Shown piece after piece: positions 53,738-61,367 of a stretch of 64,000 nt of DNA (the first letter of the stretch is position 1; each line of letters begins with the position of its first letter). Both the position numbers and the translations under genes were made by a program. Under the pieces are notes generated by a model. The model saw only the letters and a list, made by a program, of their open reading frames with translations. It ran no database searches and was not told the DNA's origin. The stretch is from Eutrophocola sp963925675 (GTDB lineage Bacteria > Pseudomonadota > Gammaproteobacteria > Pseudomonadales > Pseudohongiellaceae), in the NCBI GenBank assembly GCA_963925675.1, contig CAWUSW010000073.1, positions 12,158 to 76,157 on the forward strand, read 5' to 3'.

Positions 53738-55033
53738 ATGACTCAAATCGCAAACATCAGGGCCCGTGAAGTACTTGATTCCCGTGGCAATCCAACTATT
53801 CAGGCAGACGTAACACTGCAAAGCGGAGAGACAGGTAGTGCCTATGCGCCATCTGGCGCCTCAACCGGGTCAAGGGAAGCGCTGGAATTAAGAGACAAGG
53901 ATCCTGCACGTTATAACGGCAAGGGTGTCCTGAAAGCTGTAGCTGCAGCTAATAATGAAATCCAGGCGAAACTCAAGGGTATGGATGCACTGGATCAGAG
54001 TGCAGTCGATGATGCCATGATTGCTCTGGATGGTACCGATAACAAAGGTAATCTGGGCGCCAATTCCATTCTTGCCGTATCCCTGGCAACAGCTAAGGCT
54101 GCCGCATTAAGTCAACGGCAATCGCTGTATGCGTATATCGCCACTTTACCGCTGGCAAATGCTGACGGTGTTTTCAGTATGCCGGTACCCATGATGAATA
54201 TTATTAATGGCGGGGAGCATGCAGATAACAATGTCGATATTCAGGAATTTATGATTCAACCTGTAGGCGCGAGCAGTTTTCGCGAAGCTCTGCGATACGG
54301 CGCTGAAATATTTCACGCCTTAAAGTCAGTACTCAATAGTAAAGGCTTGAACACGGCTGTGGGTGATGAGGGTGGTTTCGCCCCTGATCTACCTTCGAAT
54401 GCCGCAGCCCTGGATGCCATTCTTGAGGCTGTGGAAACAACAGGCTTGAAAATGGAGCAGGATATTTGTCTTGCTCTGGATTGTGCGGCATCAGAATTCT
54501 ACCGTGATGGTAAATACGATTTGAGTGGGGAAGGGCGAAAATTTTCCAGTGAAGAATTTGCCAGCTATCTTGCGGGCCTTTGTGATCAGTATCCGATTTT
54601 GTCTATTGAGGATGGCATGGATGAAAGTGACTGGAACGGTTGGGATATATTGACACAAAAACTGGGTGATAAAGCGCAGCTGGTGGGTGATGATTTGTTT
54701 GTAACCAATACTCGCATTTTAGAGCGTGGTATCAATGAGCATATCGCTAATTCAATTTTGATCAAGTTTAATCAGATTGGTACCTTGAGTGAAACGCTGG
54801 CAGCTATCAATATGGCTAAAACTGCTGGTTATACTGCTGTAATCTCCCATCGATCCGGAGAAACAGAAGATACCACTATTGCCGATCTGGCCGTTGCTAC
54901 TGCCGCAGGCCAAATCAAGACCGGTTCTCTTTGTCGTTCCGATCGTGTCGCAAAATACAATCGTCTTTTGGTGATTGAAGAGGAGCTGGGAGCTTCAGCA
55001 CTTTATAAGGGGCTGGCTGAGTTTAAGCGCTAA
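53738..55033 (+). CDS. eno: Enolase
   Basis: Interconverts 2-phosphoglycerate and PEP; 431 residues, also a component of RNA degradosomes in relatives. Landmarks are AREVLDSRGNPTIQADV, SGASTGSREALELRD, NGGEHADNNVDIQEFMI and the metal/catalytic residues in LSIEDGMDESDW, LVGDDLFVTN, LIKFNQIGTLSET and ISHRSGETEDTTIADLAV. The nonstandard QIGTLSET retains the catalytic Lys. It is followed by the nonanucleotide repeat before ftsB. Confidence 0.98.
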   Translation: MTQIANIRAREVLDSRGNPTIQADVTLQSGETGSAYAPSGASTGSREALELRDKDPARYNGKGVLKAVAAANNEIQAKLKGMDALDQSAVDDAMIALDGTDNKGNLGANSILAVSLATAKAAALSQRQSLYAYIATLPLANADGVFSMPVPMMNIINGGEHADNNVDIQEFMIQPVGASSFREALRYGAEIFHALKSVLNSKGLNTAVGDEGGFAPDLPSNAAALDAILEAVETTGLKMEQDICLALDCAASEFYRDGKYDLSGEGRKFSSEEFASYLAGLCDQYPILSIEDGMDESDWNGWDILTQKLGDKAQLVGDDLFVTNTRILERGINEHIANSILIKFNQIGTLSETLAAINMAKTAGYTAVISHRSGETEDTTIADLAVATAAGQIKTGSLCRSDRVAKYNRLLVIEEELGASALYKGLAEFKR

Positions 55034-55086
55034 GCCACCGTTTTAGCTGAAGATGCCCAGTTTTAATCCGGGCATAATGGTTTAAG

Positions 55087-55140
55087 CTGGATAGACTGGA
55101 TAGACTGGATAGACTGGATAGATTGAACAGGCTGGATAGG
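55087..55140. repeat. 9-base tandem repeat between eno and ftsB
   Basis: Six nine-base units in a row: CTGGATAGA four times, a diverged TTGAACAGG, then CTGGATAGG. The array ends four bases before the ftsB ATG, and its last unit supplies the GGATAGGA that serves as Shine-Dalgarno. Copy-number change by slippage is possible. Confidence 0.95.
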
Positions 55141-55144
55141 AAGC

Positions 55145-55459
55145 ATGCGCATTCTTCAGGCATTATTAGTGATGATTATTCTGGGGCTACAGATACGGCT
55201 TTGGAGTGGCCCAGGTAGTCTTGCCGAAATATCACGTCTCAATGAGTCAATTACTGTTCAGGAAAGCGAAAATGCTGAATTGCAGAGTCGAAACCGCGAA
55301 TTGCTGCACGAAGTTGATGAGTTAAAAACAGGGACCGATGCTATTGAAGAAATGGCGCGTCAGGAACTTGGTCTCATTAAAGATGGCGAAACCTTTTACA
55401 TGATTGTGGATTCAGAAAAAAAACAGGAATCCAGTAGTGAGAGTTCATCCGAACAATAG
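55145..55459 (+). CDS. ftsB: Cell division protein FtsB
   Basis: Small bitopic divisome protein that forms the FtsQ-FtsL-FtsB complex; 104 residues. A short N-terminus and one membrane segment (about 3-20, ILQALLVMIILGLQIRLW) are followed by a periplasmic leucine-rich coiled coil (about 28-65) and the conserved EEMARQELGLIKDGETFYMIV. The C-terminus is a Ser/Glu-rich tail. Located between eno and ispD, the conserved position. Confidence 0.93.
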   Translation: MRILQALLVMIILGLQIRLWSGPGSLAEISRLNESITVQESENAELQSRNRELLHEVDELKTGTDAIEEMARQELGLIKDGETFYMIVDSEKKQESSSESSSEQ

Positions 55460-55501
55460 ATCCAGAAGTTAAAAGTTAAAAGCTACAATAGAAAGAATGT
55501 A

Positions 55502-55523
55502 GGAGGGGTTTTAACCCCGAATG
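55502..55523. repeat. REP-like palindrome in ftsB-ispD gap
   Basis: GGAGGGGTT and AACCCC form a short palindrome (GGGGTT-TT-AACCCC) preceded by GTAG, within a 122-base gap. Its form resembles dispersed extragenic palindromes common in gammaproteobacteria. Only one copy was noticed in the window. Confidence 0.35.
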
Positions 55524-55581
55524 AAGTGCAGCTAAAAGTTAATCTATATGCACAGCAGCATGCAAAACACAGGGTAAAGTA

Positions 55582-56325
55582 GTGGGCGAAAACGATAAGC
55601 CAGCCAGTTCAACAGGCCCTCGCTACTGGGCAGTCATTCCGGCTGCAGGCATTGGCAAACGCATACAAGCCAGTACTGCTAATAATACTCCCAAGCAATA
55701 TCTCAAAATCCAGGGCCGTACAATCCTGGAACATACACTGCTGCGGCTGAAACAGATAAATAACCTGGCTGGCATAGTGTTGGTTCTTGGCGAGGATGAT
55801 GACTGGTGGTTGCAGTTGGATGATTCTTTAAGAGGGGGAGTCATTACCGCAAAGGGTGGGGAGCAAAGGGCGAACTCAGTCTATAACGGATTGCTGGCAT
55901 TGAAGGAAGTTGCAAGTGCAAAGGACTGGATACTGGTCCATGATGCAGTGAGGCCCTGTGTTGCCTTGCAAGATATAAATACTCTGTGTAATGAATTGAG
56001 TGATGGGGAGACAGGTGGATTGCTGGCCTCTCCGGTGCGGGAAACCCTGAAAAAGGTAAACAGTGATTTGATGATAGAAAGCACTGTTCCTCGCGAGGAT
56101 TACTGGCTTGCAGCCACACCACAGATGTTTCCTTATGGTGTGCTCATGGAGGCGATTGAGAAAGCTCTGCAGGATAATATCCCTATAACCGATGAAGCTC
56201 ATGCGATGGAATATGCGGGTTATGGGGTAAAGATAGTCCAAGGTAGTGCTGATAATATTAAAATTACTCATGTCGAAGATATTTTTATGGCGCAGCAGAT
56301 TCTCAACAAGCAGGACAGGCAATGA
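55582..56325 (+). CDS. ispD: 2-C-methyl-D-erythritol 4-phosphate cytidylyltransferase
   Basis: Third MEP-pathway enzyme, forming CDP-ME from MEP and CTP; 247 residues. The CTP-binding loop AVIPAAGIGKRIQAS is followed by TPKQYLKIQGRTILEHTL, then WILVHDAVRPCV, the REDYWLAATPQMF segment and TDEAHAMEYAG. The start is GTG 55582, giving about 15 residues before the core. It overlaps ispF by four bases (ATGA). Confidence 0.95.
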   Translation: MGENDKPASSTGPRYWAVIPAAGIGKRIQASTANNTPKQYLKIQGRTILEHTLLRLKQINNLAGIVLVLGEDDDWWLQLDDSLRGGVITAKGGEQRANSVYNGLLALKEVASAKDWILVHDAVRPCVALQDINTLCNELSDGETGGLLASPVRETLKKVNSDLMIESTVPREDYWLAATPQMFPYGVLMEAIEKALQDNIPITDEAHAMEYAGYGVKIVQGSADNIKITHVEDIFMAQQILNKQDRQ

Positions 56326-56816
56326 GCAACTTAAGAATCGGTAATGGCATTGATGTTCATCGCTTTGCAGAACAAGCTGACAATGCTAACGCTATAACTC
56401 TGGGGGGCGTCTCTATTCCCCATGACTATTGTCTTGTGGCGCATTCAGACGGTGACGTGCTGATTCATGCGCTTATTGATGCCATTCTTGGCGCACTTGC
56501 GCTAGGGGATATTGGACAGCATTTTCCTGATACAGATGCCCGCTATAAAAATATCAGCAGCCTTGCCCTGCTTAAAGATGTGCTTGCCATGATGCAGGGT
56601 AAAAACTGGAAACTGGTCAATGCAGATATTACATTGGTTGCCCAGGCGCCAAAATTGTCGCCCTATATTCTCCAGATCAGAGAAAGCCTGAGTGCAGAAT
56701 TAAGGGTAGATTCTGATCAGATCAGTATCAAGGCTACCACCAGTGAAGGACTCGGATTTACCGGTCGTCAGGAGGGCATTGCAGCTTACGCAACCGTTCT
56801 TCTGGAAAAATTTTAA
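56322..56816 (+). CDS. ispF: 2-C-methyl-D-erythritol 2,4-cyclodiphosphate synthase
   Basis: Fifth MEP-pathway enzyme, a zinc-dependent trimer; 164 residues. Zinc ligands are in GNGIDVHRFAE (Asp, His) and SDGDVLIHALIDAILGALAL (His). GDIGQHFPDTDARYK and the C-terminal IKATTSEGLGFTGRQEGIAAYA are the family signature. It overlaps ispD; a nine-C tract follows the stop. Confidence 0.97.
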   Translation: MSNLRIGNGIDVHRFAEQADNANAITLGGVSIPHDYCLVAHSDGDVLIHALIDAILGALALGDIGQHFPDTDARYKNISSLALLKDVLAMMQGKNWKLVNADITLVAQAPKLSPYILQIRESLSAELRVDSDQISIKATTSEGLGFTGRQEGIAAYATVLLEKF

Positions 56817-56825
56817 CCCCCCCCC
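56817..56825. repeat. C9 homopolymer between ispF and truD
   Basis: Nine consecutive C residues directly after the ispF stop codon and 13 bases before the truD start. It occupies the position where a truD Shine-Dalgarno is expected, and none is visible. Confidence 0.9.
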
Positions 56826-56838
56826 TGCGTCGTACTCA

Positions 56839-57867
56839 ATGATGACATATCAATTTGATTTTCCCTGTGCCTATAAGTCTGACAGGCAGCCAGCACTTTT
56901 CAGGCACTTGCCTGAAGACTTTTTAGTTGAAGAAGAGCTTGGTTTTGAACTCACAGGAACCGGTGATCACTTGTGGCTTCTGGTAGAAAAAACAGAAATG
57001 AATACCGTGGATGCGGCCAGAATTCTGGCAAAAATGACCAACAGTAAAATCCATGACATCGGCTATGCAGGACTCAAAGACAAGAGAGCTGTCACCCGGC
57101 AATGGTTCAGTGTAAAAAGCGCAGCTGATTTAGCTGAAGCCAAGGAGTCTATTGGCGGTTTAAAAGTACTGGCGCACAAGCGCAACGCGCGGAAATTGCG
57201 CAGAGGCAGTCATCGCAGTAATCACTTTGTGATAACGCTGAAAGACATTGAAATGGATGCGTCTGTAATCGCCAGCCTGTCCCGGAACATTAGCGTTAAA
57301 GGCGTGCCTAATTATTTTGGCCTGCAACGCTTCGGTAATTCGGGAAATAATATGCCCAAGGCAGAAGCATTGTTGGCAGGGAAGCTGGGTAAAATCCCCC
57401 GTTTTCAGCGTGGCCTTTACCTCTCCGCAGCAAGATCATATCTCTTCAACAGCGTGCTGGCAGCGCGTGTGAAGGATAATAACTGGGATCAGCTTGTGAA
57501 TGGCGATGTCATGGCTCTGGCTGGGACCTCCAGTGTGTTTAAAGCGCAACAGGATGATGAGGCGTTACAGTCGCGCTTATCGTCCCTTGATATTCATCCT
57601 ACCGGGCCTATGTGGGGAGCCGGTGAATTGACCAGTTCAAATGATGTACAGGAACTTGAAAATGCTAGCGCTGATAAATATCCGATACTGGCACAAGGAC
57701 TTGCGGCTGCGGGCTTGAAACAGGAGCGCAGATCACTGCGCGTTATTCCTGAAAAACTCACTATTAGACCTGCTGGAGACCGGGAACTGGTGGTAGAATT
57801 CAGTTTGCCTTCAGGCACTTATGCAACGAGTGTATTACGAGAAATAGTGGTAGCACCTGGCTTATGA
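56839..57867 (+). CDS. truD: tRNA pseudouridine(13) synthase TruD
   Basis: Modifies U13 of tRNA-Glu; 342 residues from ATG 56839 (or ATG 56842). The frame is open from 56743 but the earlier part is antisense to the sense of ispF and has no family similarity. The catalytic Asp is in IGYAGLKDKRAVTRQWFSV. FLVEEELGFELTGTGDHLWL at the N-terminus and GVPNYFGLQRFG with the GxxNYFGxQRFG motif are diagnostic; the TRUD insertion domain follows at about 150-270. There is no clear Shine-Dalgarno. It overlaps surE by four bases. Confidence 0.94.
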   Translation: MMTYQFDFPCAYKSDRQPALFRHLPEDFLVEEELGFELTGTGDHLWLLVEKTEMNTVDAARILAKMTNSKIHDIGYAGLKDKRAVTRQWFSVKSAADLAEAKESIGGLKVLAHKRNARKLRRGSHRSNHFVITLKDIEMDASVIASLSRNISVKGVPNYFGLQRFGNSGNNMPKAEALLAGKLGKIPRFQRGLYLSAARSYLFNSVLAARVKDNNWDQLVNGDVMALAGTSSVFKAQQDDEALQSRLSSLDIHPTGPMWGAGELTSSNDVQELENASADKYPILAQGLAAAGLKQERRSLRVIPEKLTIRPAGDRELVVEFSLPSGTYATSVLREIVVAPGL

Positions 57868-58697
57868 GTATATTGCTCTCCAATGATGACGGCGTCAGGG
57901 CACCTGGATTAACAGCGCTGGCATCCGTTCTGGAAAAAAAGTTCGACCTGCAGGTTATTGCGCCGACTTACGATCGCTCCGGTGTCAGTAATTGCCTTAC
58001 CCTCGACCGTCCCTTACAGATTGAAGAATTAAGCAACCGCTATATCGGTGTCGATGGTACGCCCACTGATTGTATCCATCTGGGGACCTCCGGAATTTAT
58101 TGCCCGATGCCGGAAAGGGTCATCTCAGGCATTAATTACGGCGCTAATATGGGTGATGATGTGTTGTATTCGGGAACAGTAGCCGCAGCAATGGAAGGTC
58201 GTTTCCTGGCTAAACCTGCAATTGCGGTTTCACTGGTGACGATGAAAAGATCTGAATCTGAAGTGGCTTTTCAAGTTGCAGCCAGTATATTTATAAAGCT
58301 GTTAGGCTTTATTGAAAACCTTGAATTACCCGAAAGAACGATTTTGAATGTCAATATTCCTGATCTTCCTGCAGAGCAAATTCAGGGTGTTAAATTCACC
58401 ACACTGGGCAAACGCCTTAAAAGTGAAAGTCCGGTTCGCACAGAAAATCCACGGGGCAAAACTGTTTACTGGATTGGCAAGGCAGGTGGTCCGGTTGAGA
58501 ACACCCCTGGGACAGATTTTCATGAAGTGGCAAATGGTTATATCTCTATCACACCAATCTTTGCGGATATGACCCACAGTGAAGCGCTTATAAGTCTTGC
58601 GGAAATTGGTACTGATGAGATTTCAGCAGCAATCAGTGATGGCGCGCTGAAGCACAACTTGGATAAAACTAAAAAGGGTACTACAACAGGTGAATAG
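57864..58697 (+). CDS. surE: 5'-nucleotidase SurE
   Basis: Metal-dependent survival nucleotidase; 277 residues, with a C-terminal tail slightly longer than E. coli SurE (253). The metal site is ILLSNDDGVRAPGLTAL; APTYDRSGVSNCLTLDRP, DGTPTDCIHLG and ISGINYGANMGDDVLYSGTV follow. It begins inside truD and ends overlapping the pcm start, part of the surE-pcm-nlpD-rpoS stress cluster. Confidence 0.96.
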   Translation: MSILLSNDDGVRAPGLTALASVLEKKFDLQVIAPTYDRSGVSNCLTLDRPLQIEELSNRYIGVDGTPTDCIHLGTSGIYCPMPERVISGINYGANMGDDVLYSGTVAAAMEGRFLAKPAIAVSLVTMKRSESEVAFQVAASIFIKLLGFIENLELPERTILNVNIPDLPAEQIQGVKFTTLGKRLKSESPVRTENPRGKTVYWIGKAGGPVENTPGTDFHEVANGYISITPIFADMTHSEALISLAEIGTDEISAAISDGALKHNLDKTKKGTTTGE

Positions 58698-59358
58698 CCT
58701 TAATCGTGAAGGTATCGGGATGACATCCCTGAGAACAAGGGAACGACTTGTTAACCGTCTAATCGAGCAGGGCATCCAGCGCATTGATGTACTGGAATCA
58801 ATACGCACAACGCCAAGGCATTTATTTATTGATGAGGCTCTGTCCCATCGTGCCTATGAAGATTCCGCCTTGCCAATTGGTTTTAATCAGACTATCAGCC
58901 AGCCCTATATCGTTGCACGCATGACAGAAACGATTCTCAATGCTGCGCCCGATGATGCCGTGATACTTGAGATTGGGACTGGTTGCGGTTACCAGACAGC
59001 GATTCTGGCCCAGCACGTGAAGCACGTGTACAGCATAGAGCGAATTAGACCTTTGTTAGATAAAACCCGGGAAAGATTGCGTGAACTGGGAATACGCAAT
59101 GTCAGTGTGAAGTGTGCCGATGGTAATCGTGGTTGGCCACAGCATGCGCCTTTTGACTGCATCATTACCACGGCGGCGGCCCAGGAAGTTCCCAAGGCGC
59201 TGCTGGAGCAGTTAAAGGAAGGGGGAGTGATGGTGATTCCGGTAGGCGGTCGGGAAACCCAGGAGCTGAAACTGTATACCAGGATAGACGGTGAAATTAA
59301 GGATGAAACACTGGAAGCTGTGCGCTTTGTGCCTTTACTGGGCGGAGTCGAGGGTTGA
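58690..59358 (+). CDS. pcm: Protein-L-isoaspartate O-methyltransferase
   Basis: Repairs isoaspartyl damage in proteins using SAM; 222 residues from GTG 58690, which overlaps surE by eight bases, or 212 from ATG 58720. The SAM motif is ILEIGTGCGYQTAILAQHV. ALPIGFNQTISQPYIVARMT and DCIITTAAAQEVPKALLEQL are the family signatures. It precedes popT. Confidence 0.94.
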   Translation: MNSLNREGIGMTSLRTRERLVNRLIEQGIQRIDVLESIRTTPRHLFIDEALSHRAYEDSALPIGFNQTISQPYIVARMTETILNAAPDDAVILEIGTGCGYQTAILAQHVKHVYSIERIRPLLDKTRERLRELGIRNVSVKCADGNRGWPQHAPFDCIITTAAAQEVPKALLEQLKEGGVMVIPVGGRETQELKLYTRIDGEIKDETLEAVRFVPLLGGVEG

Positions 59359-59385
59359 GATTCAAGCGATGCGCAAGCCCGGGGT

Positions 59386-60327
59386 ATGACAATGAATAAA
59401 CAACGAAGCTTATTGTTCCTGAAAGGCATGGCTATGGGCGCCGCAGACTCTGTGCCCGGGGTATCCGGCGGTACCATTGCGTTAATCACCAATATATATG
59501 AAGAGTTGGTGGCTTCAATCAAATCGCTTGGCTGGCATGCACTGGTGGTCTGCAAGCAAAAAGGCTTTAAAGCGGCCTGGGAATATATCAATGGCGGCTT
59601 TCTGTTGACCCTGTTTGCCGGCATTTTGACCTCACTGCTTTTGCTTGGCAGAATTATCCTGGCCTTGATGGAAAATTACCTGCCCTATTTACTGGCATTT
59701 TTTGCCGGTCTTGTTCTGGCTTCAATTCGTTTTGTGGCAAACAATATTTCCCGTTGGAATCCAGGTGTAGTTGCATTGTTTTTGATGGGTCTGGCACTGG
59801 CCATGTCTCTCGCCATCTTGCCTTTGGGTGAGGCAAGTGACAGCCTGGTTTATTATTTTTTCTGCGGGGCCATCGCTATTTGCGCCATGATTCTGCCGGG
59901 AATTTCAGGTGCTTTTATACTCGTTCTACTGGGTGCCTATGGCCCTGTGCTCGAAGCACTTACCCAATTTGATGTGCCGGTGATTTTAGTTTTTGCCCTG
60001 GGATGTCTCAGCGGTTTGATGCTTTTTACCCGATTGTTGTCGTGGATGCTGCAGCATTACCATGATGGCTCCATGGCAACATTAACGGGGATGCTTGCAG
60101 GATCATTATATTTGCTCTGGCCCTGGCGTCTGGGCACTGAGATGATTCTCAATGATCATGCTTTTACCCGCTATGAGCATGTGCTGCCGGAAACCTATGC
60201 GCAATCAACGGGTATTATGTTTTCCCCATATATCAGTCTTGGCTTGTTGATTGCCGGGCTGATGCTGGTTTTGTTGCTGGAAGTGCTGGCGGGAAACCTT
60301 AAGTTCGGGCACAAAGAATCAGCATAA
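59386..60327 (+). CDS. popT: DUF368-family polyprenyl-phosphate transporter PopT
   Basis: An inner-membrane protein of 313 residues with about eight or nine hydrophobic segments. The DUF368 signature is FLKGMAMGAADSVPGVSGGT (about 11-30), repeated later as MILPGISGAFILVLLGAYG. DUF368 proteins have been shown to recycle undecaprenyl phosphate from the outer to the inner leaflet. Its placement between pcm and nlpD links it to cell-envelope and stress genes. Start ATG 59386 or the second ATG two codons on (59392). Confidence 0.88.
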   Translation: MTMNKQRSLLFLKGMAMGAADSVPGVSGGTIALITNIYEELVASIKSLGWHALVVCKQKGFKAAWEYINGGFLLTLFAGILTSLLLLGRIILALMENYLPYLLAFFAGLVLASIRFVANNISRWNPGVVALFLMGLALAMSLAILPLGEASDSLVYYFFCGAIAICAMILPGISGAFILVLLGAYGPVLEALTQFDVPVILVFALGCLSGLMLFTRLLSWMLQHYHDGSMATLTGMLAGSLYLLWPWRLGTEMILNDHAFTRYEHVLPETYAQSTGIMFSPYISLGLLIAGLMLVLLLEVLAGNLKFGHKESA

Positions 60328-60382
60328 GTTAGCTATTAAGTTAGATATACATACAGTCAGAGACAAAGAGAGATAGCTGTTA

Positions 60383-61198
60383 ATGCTGAAGGCATACGCA
60401 CGCTACACAACGCTGGTAATACTTAGCTTCTTTTTACTGATGGGGTGTCAAAGTCCCTATCAGTCGCCAGTGGCAGAAATAGACGAGCCCCGATTTCTTG
60501 ATACTGACCGAATTCACCGGGTCAATGAAGGAGAAACCCTGTATGTAATCGCCTGGATTTATGATCTGGATTTTATCCACATAGCCAGGGTAAATAGCCT
60601 TTCGTCTCCTTATATTATTTTCCCCGGCCAGATTCTGAATGTAGATCCGCGCGCGCAGGCTGTTCAGCAAACCCGCAATACTGCCACGACTACAGCGAAT
60701 ACCGCCACAGGCAGGAATCAGGAACAGCCGCGGCAAACGTCTCAATCAAGGTCTCAAGCTACTGCTCAATCGAGAAGCCAAAGTAGTCCCGTCCAGATTA
60801 ACCCGGTTACTGTTCGTCAGGGACCGGTCAATTGGGCCTGGCCAGCACAGGGAAACATAATCGGTCGCTTCTCTGAAAGCGGAGTAGAAAACAAGGGGAT
60901 AAACATTGCTGGTCGTGAAGGCGATTCAGTGCTGGCTGCCGCTGCTGGCGAAGTCGTGTATGCAGGCAGTGGTCTCTTACTCTACGGAGAACTGGTTATT
61001 ATTAAGCATAATGATCGTTTCCTCAGTGCCTATGCGCACAACAGTGCTTTGCTGGTTGCAGAAGGAGACAAGGTAAGCCGAGGTGAGAAAATTGCGGAAC
61101 TTGGCTCCACAGGTGTTGATACTGAAATGCTACATTTTGAAATACGACTGGAAGGAAAGCCGGTGGATCCACTTGGCTATCTTCCTTCCCGTTCTTAA
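60383..61198 (+). CDS. nlpD: Outer-membrane lipoprotein NlpD, amidase activator
   Basis: Lipoprotein that activates the cell-wall amidase AmiC during division; 271 residues. The lipobox LLMGC puts the lipidated Cys at 22. A LysM domain (about 46-90, HRVNEGETLYVIAWIY) is followed by a Gln/Ser/Thr-rich linker and a LytM/M23 domain (about 160-265). The M23 His-x3-Asp motif is replaced (NKGINIAGRE), so it is non-catalytic like E. coli NlpD; AELGSTGVDTEMLHFEIRL remains. Located directly upstream of rpoS; the rpoS promoter commonly lies within nlpD. Confidence 0.94.
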   Translation: MLKAYARYTTLVILSFFLLMGCQSPYQSPVAEIDEPRFLDTDRIHRVNEGETLYVIAWIYDLDFIHIARVNSLSSPYIIFPGQILNVDPRAQAVQQTRNTATTTANTATGRNQEQPRQTSQSRSQATAQSRSQSSPVQINPVTVRQGPVNWAWPAQGNIIGRFSESGVENKGINIAGREGDSVLAAAAGEVVYAGSGLLLYGELVIIKHNDRFLSAYAHNSALLVAEGDKVSRGEKIAELGSTGVDTEMLHFEIRLEGKPVDPLGYLPSRS

Positions 61199-61367
61199 GC
61201 TGACTTTTTGTCGACAGAAATCGGACTTGGTGTATACTGAAATGGTGGAATGTATAGCGGAAAAATAATGAAAATTCATCGACTAACTATTAATAAACTA
61301 TTAATAAACTATGATCAGACTTTGATTTAACAATAGTTCCAAAACCGATATTTAAAAGGACTTAAAT

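Noticed and set aside
55087..55140. Possible DnaA-box or origin iterons
   Set aside because: The 9-base unit CTGGATAGA does not match the DnaA box and there is no dnaA, parAB or AT-rich unwinding region; it is better described as a tandem repeat.
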